NCBI GenBank assembly: GCA_963691755.1
Contig: OY829366.1
Span: forward strand, 2,976,001-3,040,000
Origin: Dinoroseobacter sp013215265
Lineage (GTDB): Bacteria > Pseudomonadota > Alphaproteobacteria > Rhodobacterales > Rhodobacteraceae
DNA length: 64,000 bases
Reading direction: 5' to 3'
The notes beneath the pieces were generated by a model. That model was not told where the DNA came from. It worked only from the letters and a program-made list of their open reading frames with translations, and made no database searches. The first letter of the stretch is position 1; every line of letters begins with the position of its first letter. The translations under genes were made by a program, and so were the position numbers. Positions 62,470 to 64,000 of this stretch are shown piece by piece.

Positions 62470-63840
62470 ATGAAGACTTTTACGAAGAGCGCATTCCTGG
62501 CCGCAGCGCTTGTATCGACTGCATCGATTGCGACATCTGAGACCATCAGTATCGCCATCGGGCACCAATCCATGTGTACCGACACTTACACCGCCGGTAT
62601 CGTCGTCAAGGAGCTGGGACTTCTTGAGAAATACCTGCCGACTGAGGGCAGATACGCTGATGTCGAATATGACGTCAGCTGGTCAGACTATTCCTCGGGG
62701 GGCCCGATCACAAACCAAATGCTCGCCAACAAACTCAACTTCGGCGTGATGGGAGACTATCCACTTATCGTGAATGGCGCGAAGTTCCAGGAAACGGACA
62801 GCCTGCGGACACTTTACGTGGCAGGTACGGGCTACAACCTTAAAGGTTCGGGTAACGCGATCGTTGTGCCTGTTGAGAGTGATCTCTATTCGATCACAGA
62901 TCTCGAAGGTGCAGAAGTGTCGACGCCGGTCGGCTCTGCGGCTTGGGGAATGTTGCTTAAAGCCATGCAGGACAATGGCATCCCAACGAGTGAGTATGTC
63001 CTGAAAAATCAGAGCCCGGCCGTTGGCGCGGCCAACATCGCCGCAGGCAAAATCGACGCGCATAGCGATTTCTGCCCGTGGTCTGAGATCATGGAATTCC
63101 GAGGAACAGGTCGGAAAATTTATGACGGCTCAGAAACCGGTGTGCCCTATCTTCACGGCGTCGTTGTTCGCGAGGATTTTGCCACCGAGTATCCTGAAGT
63201 GGTTGAAGCCTTCATCAAAGCAGTCTGGGAAGCTGGCGAATGGATCCGAGAGGACCCAATGCAGGCGGTGACCCTTATGGAAGGTTGGACGGGCGTCGAG
63301 AAAGAGGTGCTTTACCTCTATTTCTCCGAAGGTGGCCATCTGACGCTTGAGCCCTCAATCAAAACCGAATGGGTTGATGCGCTAAGGTTCAATCATGGCG
63401 TCCTGGTGAATGAAAAGGCGATCCCGCCACTCGATTTCGACGCTTGGATTACTGAGGATTTCATCCGTGCTGCTTACGCTGATCTTGGCGTGGACTATGA
63501 CGCAGACAAAGCCACCATAGTTGACCCGGCGGTATCGAACATGGGACTGCCGATGGAAATTTGGCACGCTCGAGATGGCGTTTCGTCCTACTCTACGCTG
63601 CCTGAATTCCTGTCTGCAGTGGCTGTGATGCAAGGAACCGGTGCGTTGCTGAACGCAACATACGTCTACGACGTTGAATCCGGCCTGAAGCTCTTTGGCA
63701 AGACCGCATTCTGGGTCAAGTCGGGTGAAGACTACGCGACCTTCCTGCGTCGTGGTGAGGCCGAGGCTTTTGCATCAGCAAACGGTGGGACGCTCGTCAC
63801 TTTTGACGAAGCCATCGCCGACTTCATCACCGAAGGCTGA
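62470..63840 (+). CDS. ABC importer substrate-binding protein (SsuA/TauA-like) with NosL-like C-terminal extension
   Basis: 456 residues, against about 320-340 for typical members. The signal peptide (KSAFLAAALVSTASIATSE) is followed by a nitrate/sulfonate/taurine-type binding domain to about residue 340 (SIAIGHQSMCTDTYTAGIVV; LNFGVMGDYPLIVNGAK; SAAWGMLLKAMQDNGI). The last 75 residues (LLNATYVYDVESGLKLFGKT, FWVKSGEDYATFLRRGEAEA and GGTLVTFDEAIADF) resemble the end of NosL-type proteins, though no Cys-based copper site is visible. The GACAGGGGGTAACC leader gives a good ribosome binding site. The permease follows after a hairpin. Ligand unknown; sulfonate, taurine or a small anion are the family precedents. 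Confidence 0.85.
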   Translation: MKTFTKSAFLAAALVSTASIATSETISIAIGHQSMCTDTYTAGIVVKELGLLEKYLPTEGRYADVEYDVSWSDYSSGGPITNQMLANKLNFGVMGDYPLIVNGAKFQETDSLRTLYVAGTGYNLKGSGNAIVVPVESDLYSITDLEGAEVSTPVGSAAWGMLLKAMQDNGIPTSEYVLKNQSPAVGAANIAAGKIDAHSDFCPWSEIMEFRGTGRKIYDGSETGVPYLHGVVVREDFATEYPEVVEAFIKAVWEAGEWIREDPMQAVTLMEGWTGVEKEVLYLYFSEGGHLTLEPSIKTEWVDALRFNHGVLVNEKAIPPLDFDAWITEDFIRAAYADLGVDYDADKATIVDPAVSNMGLPMEIWHARDGVSSYSTLPEFLSAVAVMQGTGALLNATYVYDVESGLKLFGKTAFWVKSGEDYATFLRRGEAEAFASANGGTLVTFDEAIADFITEG

Positions 63841-63865
63841 GACCAGCGAACATAGCAAACTAAGC

Positions 63866-63889
63866 CGGGGCTCCACAGCCCCGACTTTT
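63866..63889 (+). terminator. Stem-loop between importer binding protein and permease
   Basis: CGGGGCT pairs with AGCCCCG around a CCAC loop, followed by ACTTTTAGC. The short U tract suggests partial termination, keeping binding-protein mRNA above permease mRNA, as at the two TRAP loci in this window. Confidence 0.7.
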
Positions 63890-63909
63890 AGCATGACGAG
63901 GGTAGAGGA

Positions 63910-64000
63910 ATGGAAACCGCATTGAAGACCGAAGCGGAGGACGCTGAACCGGTGAGTGAGCAAAGCAAGGCCCCCGCCTTTTCGCTACCACCCAAGCCCG
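63910..64000 (+). CDS. Start of ABC transporter permease gene (partial, runs off the window)
   Basis: Only the first 30 codons are visible (METALKTEAEDAEPVSEQSK..), an acidic cytoplasmic leader expected before the first membrane segment of an SsuC/TauC-type permease. The ATG at 63910 follows GTAGAGGA, a fair ribosome binding site. Identity as the permease is inferred from its position right after the binding-protein gene; the rest lies beyond the right edge. Confidence 0.6.
   Translation, partial: METALKTEAEDAEPVSEQSKAPAFSLPPKP

Overview
The window looks like a chromosomal segment of a marine alphaproteobacterium of the Rhodobacteraceae (Roseobacter group). Supporting signs are two TRAP transporter operons, a HpsN-type dehydrogenase, a his gene cluster interleaved with a Hint-domain gene, linked carD, 7Fe-ferredoxin, S4 and Suv3-like helicase genes, GC-rich codon use and GGAG-type ribosome binding sites. 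The species is an inference from gene content; no rRNA is present. Only one tRNA (Tyr) was found.

Layout. 1-6.4 kb is a decayed mobile region: an IS3-type transposase remnant, a small phage-like gene, a primase/polymerase gene broken by an in-frame TAG, an AlpA-like regulator, an unknown gene and a frameshifted tyrosine integrase. 6.7-15 kb is a catabolic locus: an IclR regulator divergent from a GMC oxidoreductase, a TRAP transporter with fused QM permease, a small membrane protein, a sulfopropanediol/histidinol-dehydrogenase-like enzyme (HpsN) and a Usp protein. 15-18 kb holds two envelope glycosyltransferase genes and a small secreted protein. 18-25.2 kb is a second catabolic locus: TRAP dctPQM divergent from an alpha/beta hydrolase carrying all fluoroacetate-dehalogenase active-site residues, LeuC/LeuD-like dehydratase subunits and a LysR regulator. 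25.2-27.5 kb is an AT-richer accessory patch with a lyase-like lipoprotein, an IS3 scrap and tRNA-Tyr.

27.8-54 kb is mostly core: rlmB, hisE/F/A/H/B with inserted genes, metY, hppD with a divergent Lrp regulator, a Kef-type antiporter, cobT/cobS, carD, fdxA, an S4 protein and a Suv3-like helicase. Inside it lies a 1354-residue protein containing 27 exact-length tandem copies of a 48-bp unit. 54-57.6 kb carries hydrolases and a DsbA-like thioredoxin.

57.6-64 kb is the best candidate for an undescribed system. It contains ferredoxin-NADP reductase, a second 7Fe ferredoxin, a DUF971 protein, an adenylylsulfate-reductase-like flavoprotein (AprA-like), a matching 2x[4Fe-4S] ferredoxin (AprB-like), a HEAT-repeat protein, and an ABC importer whose substrate-binding protein appears fused to a NosL-like tail. 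A perfect 20-bp palindrome lies upstream of the importer. A plausible reading is import of a small oxyanion or organosulfur compound and its redox conversion using NADPH-ferredoxin electrons; the substrate cannot be read from the sequence. The ABC permease gene runs off the right edge.
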